A DNA stretch of 64,000 nt from Hippopus hippopus (taxonomy: Eukaryota; Mollusca; Bivalvia; Cardiida; Cardiidae). A program made the position numbers and the translations under genes. A model generated the notes under the pieces. The model was given only the letters and a program-made list of their open reading frames with translations, searched no databases and was not told the DNA's origin. The stretch spans positions 49,584,505 to 49,648,504 of the forward strand of contig OX328104.1 of the NCBI GenBank assembly GCA_946811185.2, given 5' to 3'. Below are positions 12,072-22,839 of the stretch, piece after piece (position 1 is the stretch's first letter; each line of letters opens with the position of its first letter).

Positions 12072-12254
12072 ACATACGACATTCATTACGGATCCATAAA
12101 ATCCATTCTGTCTAACAAGTGAATCATAAAGAAGACTGGTCCTTGGACAGGTAGAAAATTTGCAAATTGCACAAAGTTTTAATCCAAGTCAGCCTGTGCG
12201 AACTCAGAAGACAGATGCATTAAACTCCCTTTTCACAGACCATGACTCAGAAAG
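12072..12254 (-). mobile_element. family C fold-back element, truncated
   Basis: Contains the C-family order read in reverse: ATCCATAAAATCCATTCTGT, GGTCCTTGGACAGGTAGAAA, AATCCAAGTCAGCCTGTGCG, then AGATGCATTAAACTCCC and TTTTCACAGACCATGACTC. The left end is missing, and one core arm is degraded. Confidence 0.7.
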
Positions 12255-12315
12255 TTTACTACATTTAATTACGTTACAATCATTTTTTAAAATTTTGATG
12301 GTATCTTACATTTGA

Positions 12316-12549
12316 GGGGGTCCTGCGTGGCTCAGTGGTTAGGTGTAGGACTCGTGACCTGGAGGCCCCGGGTTCGAGCCTCACTGGCTCCACTGGGTTT
12401 TTCACAGGAGTGTCTTTGGGCAAGACACTTCAGAGCCCCAGCCTAGTACTGGTTAAACCCAGGAAAATATGAATATGCGAGCTGTCGCCGTGGTATGACT
12501 GAAATAATGTTGAAAGCGGCGTAAAACACCATTCAAACAAACAAACAAA
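12316..12549 (+). mobile_element. tRNA-derived SINE (family S-b), complete
   Basis: A perfect 13-bp target duplication ATCTTACATTTGA flanks it (12303-12315 and 12550-12562). The tRNA-like head has GTGGCTCAGTGGTTAGG (A box) and GGGTTCGAGCC (B box). The body contains GTCTTTGGGCAAGACACTTC and ATGACTGAAATAATG. The tail is (CAAA)n. The same family is at 56177-56419 on the minus strand. The duplication shows LINE-type target-primed insertion, probably fairly recent. Confidence 0.95.
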
Positions 12550-12673
12550 ATCTTACATTTGACGTTGGAAGACCTTGATCAATGAAAGTATGTCAAAATC
12601 ATTTACTTTATGTTAGTTGCGTTTTTAGGTTTATACTGTTTACTAACGGTGAGAAGACAAAAAGCAAATACAT

Positions 12674-12930
12674 TTGAGCCATGCTCTGTGAAAAGGGGGC
12701 TTAATTCATCTGCGAAAAGTATCGACCCAGGTCAGCCTGCGCAATCCGCGCAGGCTTACCTGGGCCGAAACTTTTCGGTATTGGTCAACTTTCTATATGT
12801 CCAAGGACCACTCTTTCTCCAGATTCATTCATTCATTAGACTAAGCGAATATTATGGATCCTTAATGACTTACTGGGTGTAATAGATCACCGAGATGCAT
12901 TAAGCCCTCTTTTGCCAGAGCATGGCCCAT
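12674..12930 (+). mobile_element. family C fold-back element, intact
   Basis: The ends are TGAGCCATGCTCTGTG and CCAGAGCATGGCCCA, inverted repeats of about 35 bp. The inner palindrome ACCCAGGTCAGCCTGCG / CGCAGGCTTACCTGGG lies near 12725-12768. The spacer carries TCCAAGGACCA. About 257 bp, non-coding. The 90-residue frame at 12610-12882 is simply this element. Confidence 0.85.
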
Positions 12931-12934
12931 TTCT

Positions 12935-13595
12935 CAAATTTGCTTTCAGCCTTTCTTCCTTGACGTCCTTGCTATTTAGTATTTATTCATATACATATTA
13001 AAATACTTGAGCGCTGAGAAGCCGGTGTCAAAACCTAAACTCCGTCTTAATATGCTCTTTTCAAAACAGTATGTCTGTCTGTCTGTCAGTCCGTCCGCAC
13101 GCACGCCGGCCCGCCAACTCTTTTTTCCATCCATCTGCCTGTCTACGTGAATACAAAAAAAAAAAAATGGTTTTCCCCTCGTTTAGGAAAGATTAAATTT
13201 ACGAAAAACGACATTTTTACCTCTGAAAACATTATCTACTTCTATAATTCTCGGTTGTCTAGACGCTGTGATTAAACTAGGTGCCCAGGGCGCTTTAACA
13301 CCGATCTTCTGATTTCATGTGATATCTCCTAAGGAATATGCGCGACATGCCATAAAATCTGTTGGTAATTTGTATTGCTTACATGCCTTTGAGCCAAAAT
13401 GTTGCGATTTCAAATTAGGAGAAAATAAGCGTAATATAGCACACCGTGATATAAACGGGGACAAAATTTTGTTCGAATTTATGCAGGCCTTAATAGTAAA
13501 CCAATTCTGATCTGCGATATCCCTCCGCCTATATTCTTGGCTCTTTATTTGGATATTCCTTTCTTCAGTACTTTTTACCATTTGAGAAATGTTAG
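12935..13595. other. no gene recognised; overlapping frames on both strands
   Basis: A short GTCT/GTCC run lies at 13072-13100. Frames at 13319-13510 (+) and 13315-13611 (-) overlap completely. Neither shows a domain I recognise, so no coding call is made. Confidence 0.45.
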
Positions 13596-13600
13596 TGTAA

Positions 13601-13816
13601 TCATTTACCACATAACCCCATGTTTAAACTATCCTGAAGAAAAAAGCCTTCTGAAAATCATTGTGGGAAAAGGAGAAAATGCTGACAACTAGCATTTCCT
13701 CTTTTTCCCACAATGTTTTCTCTCCCCAAAGACCAATCTCAACATTGGAGTCACAATCGTCTCGAGCAAATGCTTGCAATATGGACGAGTCTAAAACTGT
13801 ATCGTTTTGTATAAAG
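13601..13816 (+). mobile_element. family A fold-back element
   Basis: Starts TCATTTACCACA and ends at TATAAAG followed by TTAA (13817-13820). The core is ATTGTGGGAAAAGGAG with a CCCACAATGTTTTC arm and a slightly damaged centre (ATGCTGACAACTAGCATT). Confidence 0.8.
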
Positions 13817-14039
13817 TTAATATATAATTACATGAGCATTTATTTAAGCACCACACATTTTCATGTTATAAGGCTGTGTTCAACTCAATGCGGTTATCGA
13901 AGACTTGCTTATAAATTCGTTTACGGAATACTCCAAGGTGTCAATCCATCAACTACCAACAGTGCTTCTACTGCTATGTGTAATTTATTGACAGTCAGAT
14001 AGGGACATTGAAAACGTCAAAAAATGATCAAGTCCAAAA

Positions 14040-14366
14040 TTATGGTCGCAGAGACTTGTTCAATGGTCGGACGTACACGAAATTCCGAAACAATGTTCAT
14101 TGTTCATGCCTGAGCCAACAGCAATGGTGATATCAGTATCTGGTGTATCCTCTCCTCGCACGGATAACTGCTGCAACCTTGTCCTCATGCTGGAAATCAA
14201 ACGCATAATTGGGATCCTCTGCCATTTGTCATGGAGTTTACTTGGGCCAATTTCTGTAGATTTTGCTTAAACTTGGCGCCCAAAATGGTCCACAAATGTC
14301 TAATTGGGTTGAGATCAGGGCTTCTTGCAGGCCAAGGTGATGTGATGATTATTTTGGGCGGTGCTT
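14040..14366 (-). pseudogene. Tc1/mariner-type transposase, C-terminal relic
   Basis: Read on the minus strand from about 14345, it encodes WPARSPDLNPIRHLWTILG, the strongly conserved Tc1 segment around the last catalytic residue (usually DLNPIEHLW). Downstream, another frame gives LISSMRTRLQQ and a third gives VIRARRGYTR, corresponding to the family C-terminus, so at least two frameshifts are present. The glutamate of the DD34E triad is replaced by arginine. The relic therefore could not encode active transposase. The N-terminal part is not visible. Confidence 0.85.
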
Positions 14367-14569
14367 AATTAATGCTCATGTGTGTATAAGAAAATAATAT
14401 AATCATGCTGATCTTGTTTTTTTCCTTCTTTACCATATACAGAGACCCGGATTATTTCTTTATGGCGATCATGTTCAAGATTCTTGCTCCAGGCGACCAG
14501 TAACAGTCTGACAAAGTATCAAAGTGTTGTGTTCACTTGACAAAATATTAGACTCGGCCAACTTTAAAA

Positions 14570-14770
14570 CGTTTGTTGCAACACGTTAAATGTTGCTTAA
14601 ATGATGGGTTTTGTCTGAGAAATGGGAGAAAATACTATCAATATGGGAAAAAGAGAAAGGTATTGGTTACCAGCAGATCATCACTTAAGATGGCTGGTTT
14701 GAGTACCTATGATTTTCTATTGTTTTACAAGCTTTGTAATCTCCTAGTAAAAGTGGAAGTAATGTCTTAA
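14570..14770 (+). mobile_element. diverged family A-like remnant
   Basis: ATGGGAGAAAATAC, GGGAAAAAGAGAAAGG and TTGGTTACCAGCAGATC resemble family A arm and centre segments, but the palindrome is broken. Tentative. Confidence 0.35.
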
Positions 14771-15344
14771 TAATCATCCAAATGATTTACATGTATGTTA
14801 CCAAATATGAGTATTTCTCCGTGTTTTATCAAAATTAAGATTTTAATAACTTTAAACCTCTAAATAAGGAGAGAATTGGTGTTAACTGTAATTGTGTTAC
14901 TTCGCGTCGCGGAGGTACAACAATAGAAATCCTCAGGATGGGTTAATTGACATAATCATGGCTTCTCTTACCAGAAATTCATGCACGGGTGTACACCTAC
15001 GTCCTAGAATCGACAATTCCACATGGTGTACGATATTTTGTAACTATTTACATGTTTTTGCAGGGAAAAAAGATAAAAGGTGGAAGGAAGTTTTGTGCGA
15101 GCCAAATAGTAATTTCTTTCTTGTTCTTAATTTTGTGGCAAGAGTTTAGTACATGCCCACAACCAAGGTTTCAAGGGAAGGGGAAAAAGGCCTCGTCAAT
15201 ATCTTTGAGGAAAGTCACAGGCAGAATTTGAATCGTTTTTGTTTCGGGTTTCTGTCACTCCGCGTCAATATTTTCTGATATAATTTTGTGTTACAAACTC
15301 GTGTTTCCGGTTTACGTTTTTCGGAAAAAAAAAAAAAACCTGAC

Positions 15345-15532
15345 AGGGTTCACATTCACCAACCATTCTTAAGAACAGTCTTTGGCTTATACTCAAGAAT
15401 TTTCTGAATTTAAACGTAATGCAACCCCTTAATGGCTAAACCCGTATGGTTTAGCCAATCAGAAGTCGCGTTACTTTCTAAAACTAGAATAAGACTTAAA
15501 ATGAAATGATGAATGGTCTGTGAAAACGGACC
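15345..15532 (+). mobile_element. family E fold-back element
   Basis: Ends are GGGTTCACATTCACCAACCA and a diverged TGATGAATGGTCTGTG. The centre is the palindrome TGGCTAAACC-CGTAT-GGTTTAGCCA. It contains an uninterrupted CATTCTTAAGAAC at 15364-15376, which is the pre-insertion version of the site occupied by a family B element at 33919-34122. Confidence 0.75.
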
Positions 15533-15657
15533 AAGATTTAAATTGCCTTTCACGACAACAGTTGCAGTCTGATCTTGTATCAGAAAAATGTGATGCCCTG
15601 CGAGTTTTGTGACAAGATTCCATTGACATTTAGATACCTGGCTACGTGCTTTATCAA

Positions 15658-15842
15658 TCTTTTACCAGGAAAGTCCTTGTTTTACGACCCTGAAAAAGGG
15701 GATTTGAAAACATTGTTGGAAAAGTGGAAAATGCTGGTGATGAGGATTTTCTCCTTATCCCACTATGTTTCAAGATTTTCAGACACACATAATTAGTCAC
15801 ACATAATTTTTTACCGTCTACAAATGCTGTCGTTTGGGACTT
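15658..15842 (+). mobile_element. family A fold-back element, diverged
   Basis: Starts TCTTTTACCAGG. The core ACATTGTTGGAAAAGTGG...TTATCCCACTATGTTTC has a damaged centre, and it ends near CTGTCGTTTGGG. Confidence 0.65.
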
Positions 15843-15997
15843 GTTTAAAGTTTTGATAACTGGTAAAATGTTTACGCTCAACAGGGTCGTCAACACATCA
15901 AACAATCTCACTCTTACAGATACTTTACGAAAGTGTACAAACGAATTCCTATTCAAGCCCACCATCAAGGTTGTGATCTTCATGTCGAAAGGTTTAA

Positions 15998-16199
15998 CCT
16001 TTAGGCTGCTAAGCGCGACTCACTGACTTTTTCAGACATTGCAGATCAAGATCAGACTGCACAGAACGTGCAGTCTGATCTTTGATCTACAGTGTCCGAT
16101 AAGGAGATATTTTCCCAACAAAATAACTTTGAAATAGCAACATTTGGGTTTTTACCATCAATTTGAAAGTTTCGTGTTAGTTATTTTGCAGGATAAGGG
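15998..16199 (+). mobile_element. family B element, intact
   Basis: TTAA on both sides (15994-15997 and 16200-16203). Begins CCTTTAGGCTGCTAAGCG and ends CAGGATAAGGG. The core GATCAGACTGCACAGAACG pairs with the following GTGCAGTCTGATC. 202 bp, non-coding. Confidence 0.85.
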
Positions 16200-16214
16200 T
16201 TAAGTAAATATTCA

Positions 16215-16434
16215 ACTCTTAACCAGACGACAAAATTTTAGACTGGTCCAAATTGAAAGCACTTGCAGACGACAAATAAACGTAACTCATGAATTGAAAT
16301 TTGTTTCCAGCAGGGTAGAAACATTGTGGGAAAAGGAGAAAATGCTGGTTACCAGCATTTTCTTCTTTTCCCACAATGTTTTCAAAAGGCTTCTATCTCA
16401 GGTTCGTAAAAACCAGAGATTGTTTGGTAAAGGG
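16215..16434 (+). mobile_element. family A fold-back element
   Basis: Starts CTCTTAACCAGACGAC and ends TTGTTTGGTAAAGGG. The core palindrome is near-perfect: ACATTGTGGGAAAAGGAG, TGCTGGTTACCAGCA, then CCCACAATGTTTTC. It lies only 15 bases from the preceding family B copy. Confidence 0.85.
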
Positions 16435-16439
16435 TTGAG

Positions 16440-17185
16440 TAACTTCTGAGGGCCTTAATAATTTGTTTCAATTATCCGTATTTTAGCTGGGCTGTTTTCG
16501 AAGAAAACGTCAAGATATTGTCGTGCCTTGTGTCGTCGTCATCTGCATTTTCATATTCGTCTGCGTCTGGCAAAACTTTAAACATTTTGTAATATCTCGG
16601 TCATCACTGAGATATTTACTTCAAACTTGGACTAGTTTTTAATTATCACAAGGGGAGCCTATACAATAGGGGTAGGTAACCATCAAAATATTTTTGACAC
16701 ATATATGCCTCTTTTTGGACTTAGAATTTTCACTAATACTAGCAGCAACCGCAGCTGAGCGTAGGCACCCGCATGGAGTACTCTTGTATTAAAAAGCTGT
16801 TCTCCGTTCCAACCACTTTAGTCCTAAACGGAAATTTGCAATAAAAAAATTTTTCCCAGTCTCAAAAACATCTGATTTGAACTTCAATGTTATAAGCCAA
16901 CATATACATCCATTTTGGACGATATGAGCTACTATTAAAGGATTTCTCAAAGTTTAAAAAATAAAAAAACAATACAAAATGCCGTTTTATTACAAAACAG
17001 GTTCTAACACCCCCTCTCTAGCGTGCTGCGTGAGAGACTATTACAAGATATTTTCGATAAAAGGCAGCCTTAAAATTAGGTATATCTGGCTTTTTTTTAC
17101 CGCCTATAAATATGTACACGTTTCAATTACATGGAGCTTCCTGGTTTAACATCCCCATAAAAAGTTAGATCAAATGTATTCAGTA
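16440..17185. other. no gene recognised
   Basis: AT-rich sequence. Reading both strands gave no coding frame of note and no family match. Confidence 0.45.
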
Positions 17186-17189
17186 TTCA

Positions 17190-17404
17190 CCTTTAAACTG
17201 CTTAATAAATAAAACGAGAACTTCAACTCAATCGTAAAAAAAACAACAAAAATTGCGGTTTCAAAGTTGATTTCACTGGAAAGAAAATACCTTATCGGAC
17301 AGTGCAGATCAAAGATCAGACTGCACTAATTGTGCAATCTGGTGTCTGTGATCTACACTGTCCAAACAAAGCGCCCCGAGTCGCGCTTAGCAGCCAATGG
17401 GTTG
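17190..17404 (-). mobile_element. family B element, diverged
   Basis: Minus-strand copy. CGCTTAGCAGCC near 17384-17395 and the core AAGATCAGACTGCAC (17307-17321) with a decayed second arm are visible. The left end resembles CCTTTAAACTGCTTAATAA. The end TTAA sites are no longer perfect. Confidence 0.7.
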
Positions 17405-17574
17405 AGAGTTCAAAGGAATCGGGGTAGTAAGCCTGAAACTACTTAAAAAGAATAATGCAGAGTTTAAATGGAGATCAGAACGTCAGACTGCACGTGTCTA
17501 AATCGGCGCATGGCTGGATAAAAGATAGTACGTTGACAAAGACCTTAAAAAGCGGGTTTTTATTTTTTTTTTAA

Positions 17575-17786
17575 CTCTTCGGCGCCAAATATAGGTATAC
17601 TAACTCGACCCTCTATCGTCGGCTGAAAATACAACCCATTGAATCTCAGATTTTTTTTTTACCTAATAGGCTTGACTAAACACGCGGACGGTATAGATCC
17701 AAGATCAGACTGCACGTTCTGTGCAGTCTGATCTTGATCTATGCCGTCCGCAAAAGCCTCTGTTTTTGCAGCATGAGCTCAAAAAG
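17575..17786 (-). mobile_element. family B' element (B core, different ends)
   Basis: TTAA on both sides (17571-17574 and 17787-17790). It starts CTCTTCGGCGCC and ends CTCAAAAAG. The central palindrome (GCGGACGGTATAGATC...GATCTATGCCGTCCGC) is family B-like, but the flanking sequence is a different module, also seen at 22140-22330. Confidence 0.8.
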
Positions 17787-17799
17787 TTAAGTGTACAGC

Positions 17800-18085
17800 A
17801 TGTAAAAGCTTTTATGTTACCATTCAGGGAGAGGAAAAATCAAAATCAGATTGTTTTCCCTCGCAAAACATTAACCTAATTAGTAAAGATGAAATCAGAA
17901 ATTATGGCCGCGTGAGTCAATATTTTGAAATATAATCAAATTTTCTCTGCTTTGATTTTTTATCGGTTTCGAAATTTATCGATGGCACGTGCCAAAACGA
18001 AAACAAGAGGGAAAACGGAAACTATCAACGGAGATAAGATCTTTTCGATTTTTTTTTTAATTTGAGCAGAACCAGACAGAAGTAA
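17800..18085. other. no gene recognised
   Basis: AT-rich with a T run near 18049. No supportable feature. Confidence 0.4.
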
Positions 18086-18119
18086 GAATTTAGAATTGAT
18101 TAGAAATTAGCAAAGCCCG

Positions 18120-18300
18120 GTAGCTTTTCCTTAAACGTGAAAAACGTGAGTCCATGACGTCGTTGATTCTATCCCTAGCACGGCGAAATTCTTTTCGAGT
18201 ATTTATAATGGTAATTGCGACAGGATTCATTCCCCTAACATCGTTAAACAGTGTTCTGAAGATGTCTACTTCTCGGCAAGTGACTTGAAAAAAAAAAAAT
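18120..18300 (-). mobile_element. possible SINE remnant (family S-d)
   Basis: The minus-strand translation MNPVAITIINTRKEFRRARDR is very like MNLVAVTIVNHRT, followed in frame by a B-box region, at 22855-23120. The shared block points to a common repeat. The tRNA-like head here is too decayed to define. Confidence 0.35.
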
Positions 18301-18874
18301 GTTTTGCGAAGCACCGGTAAGTGAAAATATATTTATTGATTTTTTTTTTTTAAACAAAACCTTTCACACTTAGTATACTTCCACTGGTGACAGAAATGAC
18401 GTCATTTTGTTTGAGCCCTTAAACAGGATTTCGAATAAGGTAAGAGGTAACGAAAGCTGTCCAAGCGCTCCCATAGTGCAAAGAAGGTCTTGCATGCCGC
18501 ATTCTCCTGAAGTCAAGATTCTCTCAACCAAGTTACTATACCTAGAGGCACACTGGCTGAATCGAATTTAAAAAAAGCGTACTCCAGCCCAGAAAAAAAA
18601 TTGTAAGCACGTCTCCCCGTTTCAAGTTCAAAAAATTACAGTTTGACAATCTTCGCCCAGGCGTCCATTGTGCAAGACTTCCGGCTTTATTGTGTACAAC
18701 TCCGCCAACCATATTCAACCAACCATGTTCTATTTTTAATGATAGAGGCCTTTTCTTTTCGGTCACAGGAATCATAACGAAAGTGTCTCACTTCTACACT
18801 TTGCTTGCAAGTGCTTGAGTAGTTTCCATGAAAAAAACATAGAAAATCTTTTGAAAATCGGTTAAGAAGTTTAA

Positions 18875-19096
18875 TCATTTACCACACAATGCCGAGTTTT
18901 AACGATCTTGAGCAAGACAGCTTTTGGAAACATCGTGGGAAAAAGAGAAAATGCTGGTGACCAGCATTTTCTCCCTTTCCCACAATGCTTTCTACTCATC
19001 CTGAGTTAAAATCCATCATTTATGCCTCTTTATATTTTTTCGTCAGCAAATTCTTAAAATTCAGACCTGTCTAAAATATTGTCATCTGGTTAAGAG
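18875..19096 (+). mobile_element. family A fold-back element, intact ends
   Basis: TTAA at 18871-18874 and 19097-19100. The element starts TCATTTACCACAC and ends CATCTGGTTAAGAG. The core is ACATCGTGGGAAAAAGAG, TGCTGGTGACCAGCA, then CCCACAATGCTTTC. 222 bp. Confidence 0.85.
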
Positions 19097-19719
19097 TTAA
19101 GGTTTGACATTTGTATGTGGGTTTAGAGTTTAAAGGAACCATGAGATATTAGAAATAAAATGCCATTACGTTTTATTTGAACGCCTTTTCCTATACTTGT
19201 GATGATGTAACATTTCTCAACGTGGGCAGAAAAGGAAAATCCGAAAAAGATCACACATGGCAAAACCAAATATGTATGATATCCAGCGTGTCTTAGTCAT
19301 AGGTTTTGTTATTGAATGACGTTTTGTCTTTTTTATGTCTGTGGTTCTCTTGGAAATATTACCAATATTAAATGCTCATTTACTTCGGGCACATGTCTTT
19401 TGTGTTAGAGCTGCACTATGAAACAATTTCTGATAGGGTATACAAAGACCATAAACAGGCAAATAATTACATAATAATTCTAGCTTTCTCAAGGGAAATC
19501 TGTATTTCGCTCTTGTCAATGAATTCAGTGAGAACTTTGGTAAAACTTCAACTGTGTCATGATAAAAGAGCTCAAATAATAAATCGTGATAAATAATCAA
19601 AGGACTGAATGCGCCGAGCAGTGTGTGCTTAACAGTCATGCATATCTATTGTATACTAATTGTTAAAAGATTATCATGGGTTGGAAAATTCCCGGTTTTG
19701 TTTCATTTTGAGAAAAAAA

Positions 19720-20026
19720 TTACATAATTCTCTGTCGGTCCAGAAATTGACCATTAACGTACTTCTCTAAATCTATGTAGTTTAAGGATGTAAACGTAAC
19801 AAGTCGGACACAGGGATTCACACACATGGACGATGATGAAAAAGGCTTAAAGAGCAATATTTCCAAGAAGACTCGGCGCACCACAAATCTACCAAAGATT
19901 TCCTTGTACACCTTTTCCACTGCCAATAAAAGGAAGCAATTGCTGCAAATTACAGCCTGCATCACAATAAATGGCATGACTCGAACCAAGAGGAACCTGA
20001 GCGAATTTCAGTTCAATCAGACCTAA
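19720..20026. other. ambiguous coding-like stretch, both strands open
   Basis: The minus strand 19720-19989 encodes a frame with a hydrophobic run (VMPFIVMQAVICSNCFLLLA), a basic segment and two cysteines (CVNPC). An acceptor-like CGCTCAG lies just upstream on that strand. The plus strand 19826-20026 encodes a Lys/Arg/Thr-rich frame starting MDDDEKGLKSNISKKTRRTT. At most one can be a real exon. No domain is recognised on either strand. Confidence 0.2.
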
Positions 20027-20519
20027 CATGAAGTCATAGTTTACATCATGTTTTGTTTACATCAGAAGGAAAGCCATAATGAGCAGTGCTTAAAATAACC
20101 TGTGATATAAGCAGAGATGCAATATAATGAAATTTGGTTTAACTCATTGTAATACATAAGAGTTCAGACTAGCCTCATAAGTGACGCAAAGGCGAAACGA
20201 TCAAAAATTGAAAATACCTTAATAATAATGTCTCCAAATCAGTGTTCTTCCCTATTTGGCTGTCGTTGGAATGAGAAATGAAGGTTGCCAAATATACGAA
20301 CCTATAGATAATGCGTTACTAGGACACAAAACTTTCAACAGGTTGTTGTACACGTATCACATTCTGCTGAAACCCCCTTTGCGTCTTTGCATCCGACCAG
20401 TTTTGAAAACTATCACCTTTTTTGATCCATATTTTACAAGGATGTGATCAGAGTCGAGAGCTATGATTTTTTTTTATGCTGAGTATAAACCAGTTCAGTG
20501 GAAACACTCTGAACACATC

Positions 20520-21580
20520 CTGCAACAAGAGCGGCAAATTGTCGCAAGATACGCCCGTCCCATCGCCAGTTGTCGAGGGGGTATGATAATCGTAAAGGGC
20601 AGGTAATGCAACAAACATGTTTACCAAGTCTCAAGTCAATTTGACTTGAGGTGACAAAGTTCCGTTCCGGACAAGTAAGAAATACTGTAAAAATGAAGAT
20701 CAAAGTGGAATTACTCAAAATCTGCTCTAGGTAGAGTTATTGTTCTTGCGCACTGTACTCCGTAATATTGCATCAAACATGCATACTAAGTTTGAAGTCA
20801 CTCTGACTTGAGATGACAAAGTTATATTCCGGACAAGCACTAAATGCTGTAAAAATGACGATCAAAGGGAAATAACTCAAAGACAGCACGGGGTAGAGTT
20901 ACAATTCTTGCGCACTGCACTTCCAAATATTGCAACAAATAAGCATACCATATTTCAAGTCATTCCTACTTAACATGACAAAGTTTTGCTCCGGACAAGC
21001 AAGAAATGCTATAAAAATGAAGATCAAAGGGGGAATAACTCAAAATTCGTTCTAGGAAGAGTTATGTTTCTTATGCACTGCACTCCGTAATTTTTCAACA
21101 ATAATGCATACCAAATTTGAAAATGTTCAGACTAGAGATGACAAAGTTATATTCCGGACAAGCAGAAAATGCTGTAAAAATGACGATCAAAGGGAAATAA
21201 CTCAAAGACAGTACGAGGTAGAGTTATGGTTCTTTCGCACTGCACTCCGTATTATTGCAACAAACACAAATGCCAAGTTTCAAGTCAATCAGACTGGAGA
21301 TGATAAAGTTATGCTCCGGACAAGCAGAAAATGCTGTAAAAATGACGATCAAAGGGAAATCACTCAAAGACAGCACGAGGTAGAGTTATGGTTCTTTCGC
21401 ACTGCACTCCGTATTATTGCAACAAACAGAAATGCAAAGGTTCAAGTCAATCGGACTGGAGATGACAAAGTTATGCTCCGGACATAGAACTGGACGCCGC
21501 CCGCCCGCCCGTACGCCATGGGTGATCCCATAATACGTCCCATCTTCGACGGGCGTATAAAAATGGGTTTTCTATTCGAA
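20520..21580 (+). repeat. 162-bp tandem array with composite flanks (BIV160/pearl-like)
   Basis: The GCACTGYACT landmark recurs at 20750, 20912, 21075, 21237 and 21399, a period of 162-163 bp with about five units. Each unit contains AAGTTATRYTCCGGACAAGC, GATCAAAGGGAAATAACTC and TAGAGTTATGGTTCTT. The left flank has CAACAAGAGCGGC...GATACGCCCG, and the right flank is GC-rich (CCGCCCGCCCGCCCG) then GGGTGATCCCATAATACG. Monomer size and layout recall the bivalve BIV160 satellite and pearl-type elements; that naming is from memory. The 127-residue frame at 21104-21487 is just this repeat read through. Confidence 0.85.
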
Positions 21581-21814
21581 TCACTGGTCGCCGAAATAAG
21601 ACGAAACAATGTAGTCATTCAGCCCATCTTGGAAACCAGGATTGAACAAGTGATAATAAAGTGACGTTTTTTATTAATCGTAGCGAATAATTAATTGGTG
21701 ATAATATGAATATATCAGTAACCTATTTGACGACAAAATTTTATCGCGGCGATAGCTCAGTTCACCTTGTTAACTATGTACTAAACAATACCGTACTTTC
21801 GCCTTACCTCCTGT

Positions 21815-22010
21815 TTAAACGATTCTGACAAAAAGTACTTTTGAAATATTGTTGGATAAGGAACAAATCCTCCTAACCAGCATCTTCCCCTTTTCCCACA
21901 ATGCTTTCTACCTTTTTTGAAGACAATCGCAAAATAGTAGTAACATTTAACTTGTCATAGGCAAATACTTTAGATTTTTAGAAGTATAAAATTATGTCGT
22001 TTGGTGAAGA
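21815..22010 (+). mobile_element. family A fold-back element, diverged
   Basis: TATTGTTGGATAAGGA...CCTCCTAACCAGCATC...CCTTTTCCCACAATGC is a damaged A core. It ends near TATGTCGTTTGGTGAAGA. Confidence 0.65.
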
Positions 22011-22139
22011 TGCAAAGGACGTACCAAAATAAACAAGCGCCGCCAGTCAGGATCGAGGCAGGATTTCCTGCAAAGTCAAAGTTCAAACTACTTAGCCACG
22101 GGAGAACCGATACGTGATACCGATACGATATCGGCGCCA

Positions 22140-22330
22140 TAGGCGAAAAGAGTGACTTTTGCGGACGGCATAGATCAAGATCAGATTGTACAGAACGTGC
22201 AGTCTGATCTTTGATCTATACCGTCCGTTTGTGTAGTCAAGCCTATACTTTCAAAATCTTTGTAAGTTTCAATGGATTGTATTTAGAGCCGTCGAAAGAG
22301 GTCGAGTTTATTTATTTGGTGCTGAAAGAG
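22140..22330 (+). mobile_element. family B' element
   Basis: Core GCGGACGGCATAGATCAAG with GTGCAGTCTGATC and ATACCGTCCG. The right module (ATGGATTGTATTTAGAGCCG, AGGTCGAGTTTA, GGTGCTGAAAGAG) is the reverse complement of the left module of the copy at 17575-17786. It ends at TTAA (22331-22334). The left boundary is uncertain. Confidence 0.7.
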
Positions 22331-22585
22331 TTAAAAAAAGACCAATGTTCAGAAACCAGATCTGTGATGGATGATAGGTTAAGAATGGGAAAGAAGTAGA
22401 AAAGATATTATCTTCTATTCAGTTTTTTGGGCGTTGAAAGTCGTATCTGACCAGTGACTGGTTTATGATTAATCAATAATTTTACCCCAATGTAGATAGA
22501 ACATAGGCTTTTTGGACTTGTGTTATACGTCCCTTTCAACGATATGTTTGTCATGTCGCGGCGACCGCTCTTTGTCCCTGGGTAA

Positions 22586-22781
22586 CCCTTTACTGAACAG
22601 TTCCGCATTTAAAGTACCCCGATTTAAAATACTTTTGCAAATATTTTGGGAGAAGGAGAAAAAGCTGGTTACCTTTTCTCATTGTTTTCTATCCATCCAC
22701 TGACAGCCCCCATTATTTGATTTGCCGCCTACCATTGCCTTCAGTTTGGACAAGTCTCAGATTTTGTTGTTTTGTAAAAAG
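22586..22781 (+). mobile_element. family A fold-back element, core partly deleted
   Basis: Starts CCCTTTACTGAACAG and ends GTAAAAAG before TTAA (22782-22785). The core reads TTTTGGGAGAAGGAGAAAAAGCTGG, TTACC, then TTTTCTCATTG, missing most of the right arm. Confidence 0.75.
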
Positions 22782-22839
22782 TTAAAGGACGTTCTCACAT
22801 AGCTAACTGTGCCAGCCGAAATAGAAACAGGACTTCTGA

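Noticed and set aside
13072..13100. GTCT/GTCC run as the flank of another pearl-like array
   Set aside because: No 156-162-bp units or GAGCTG/GGTGA flank motifs follow it.
21104..21487. 127-residue open frame as a repeat protein
   Set aside because: It is the 162-bp tandem array (54 codons per unit) read through; a multiple-of-three period without stops is enough to explain it.
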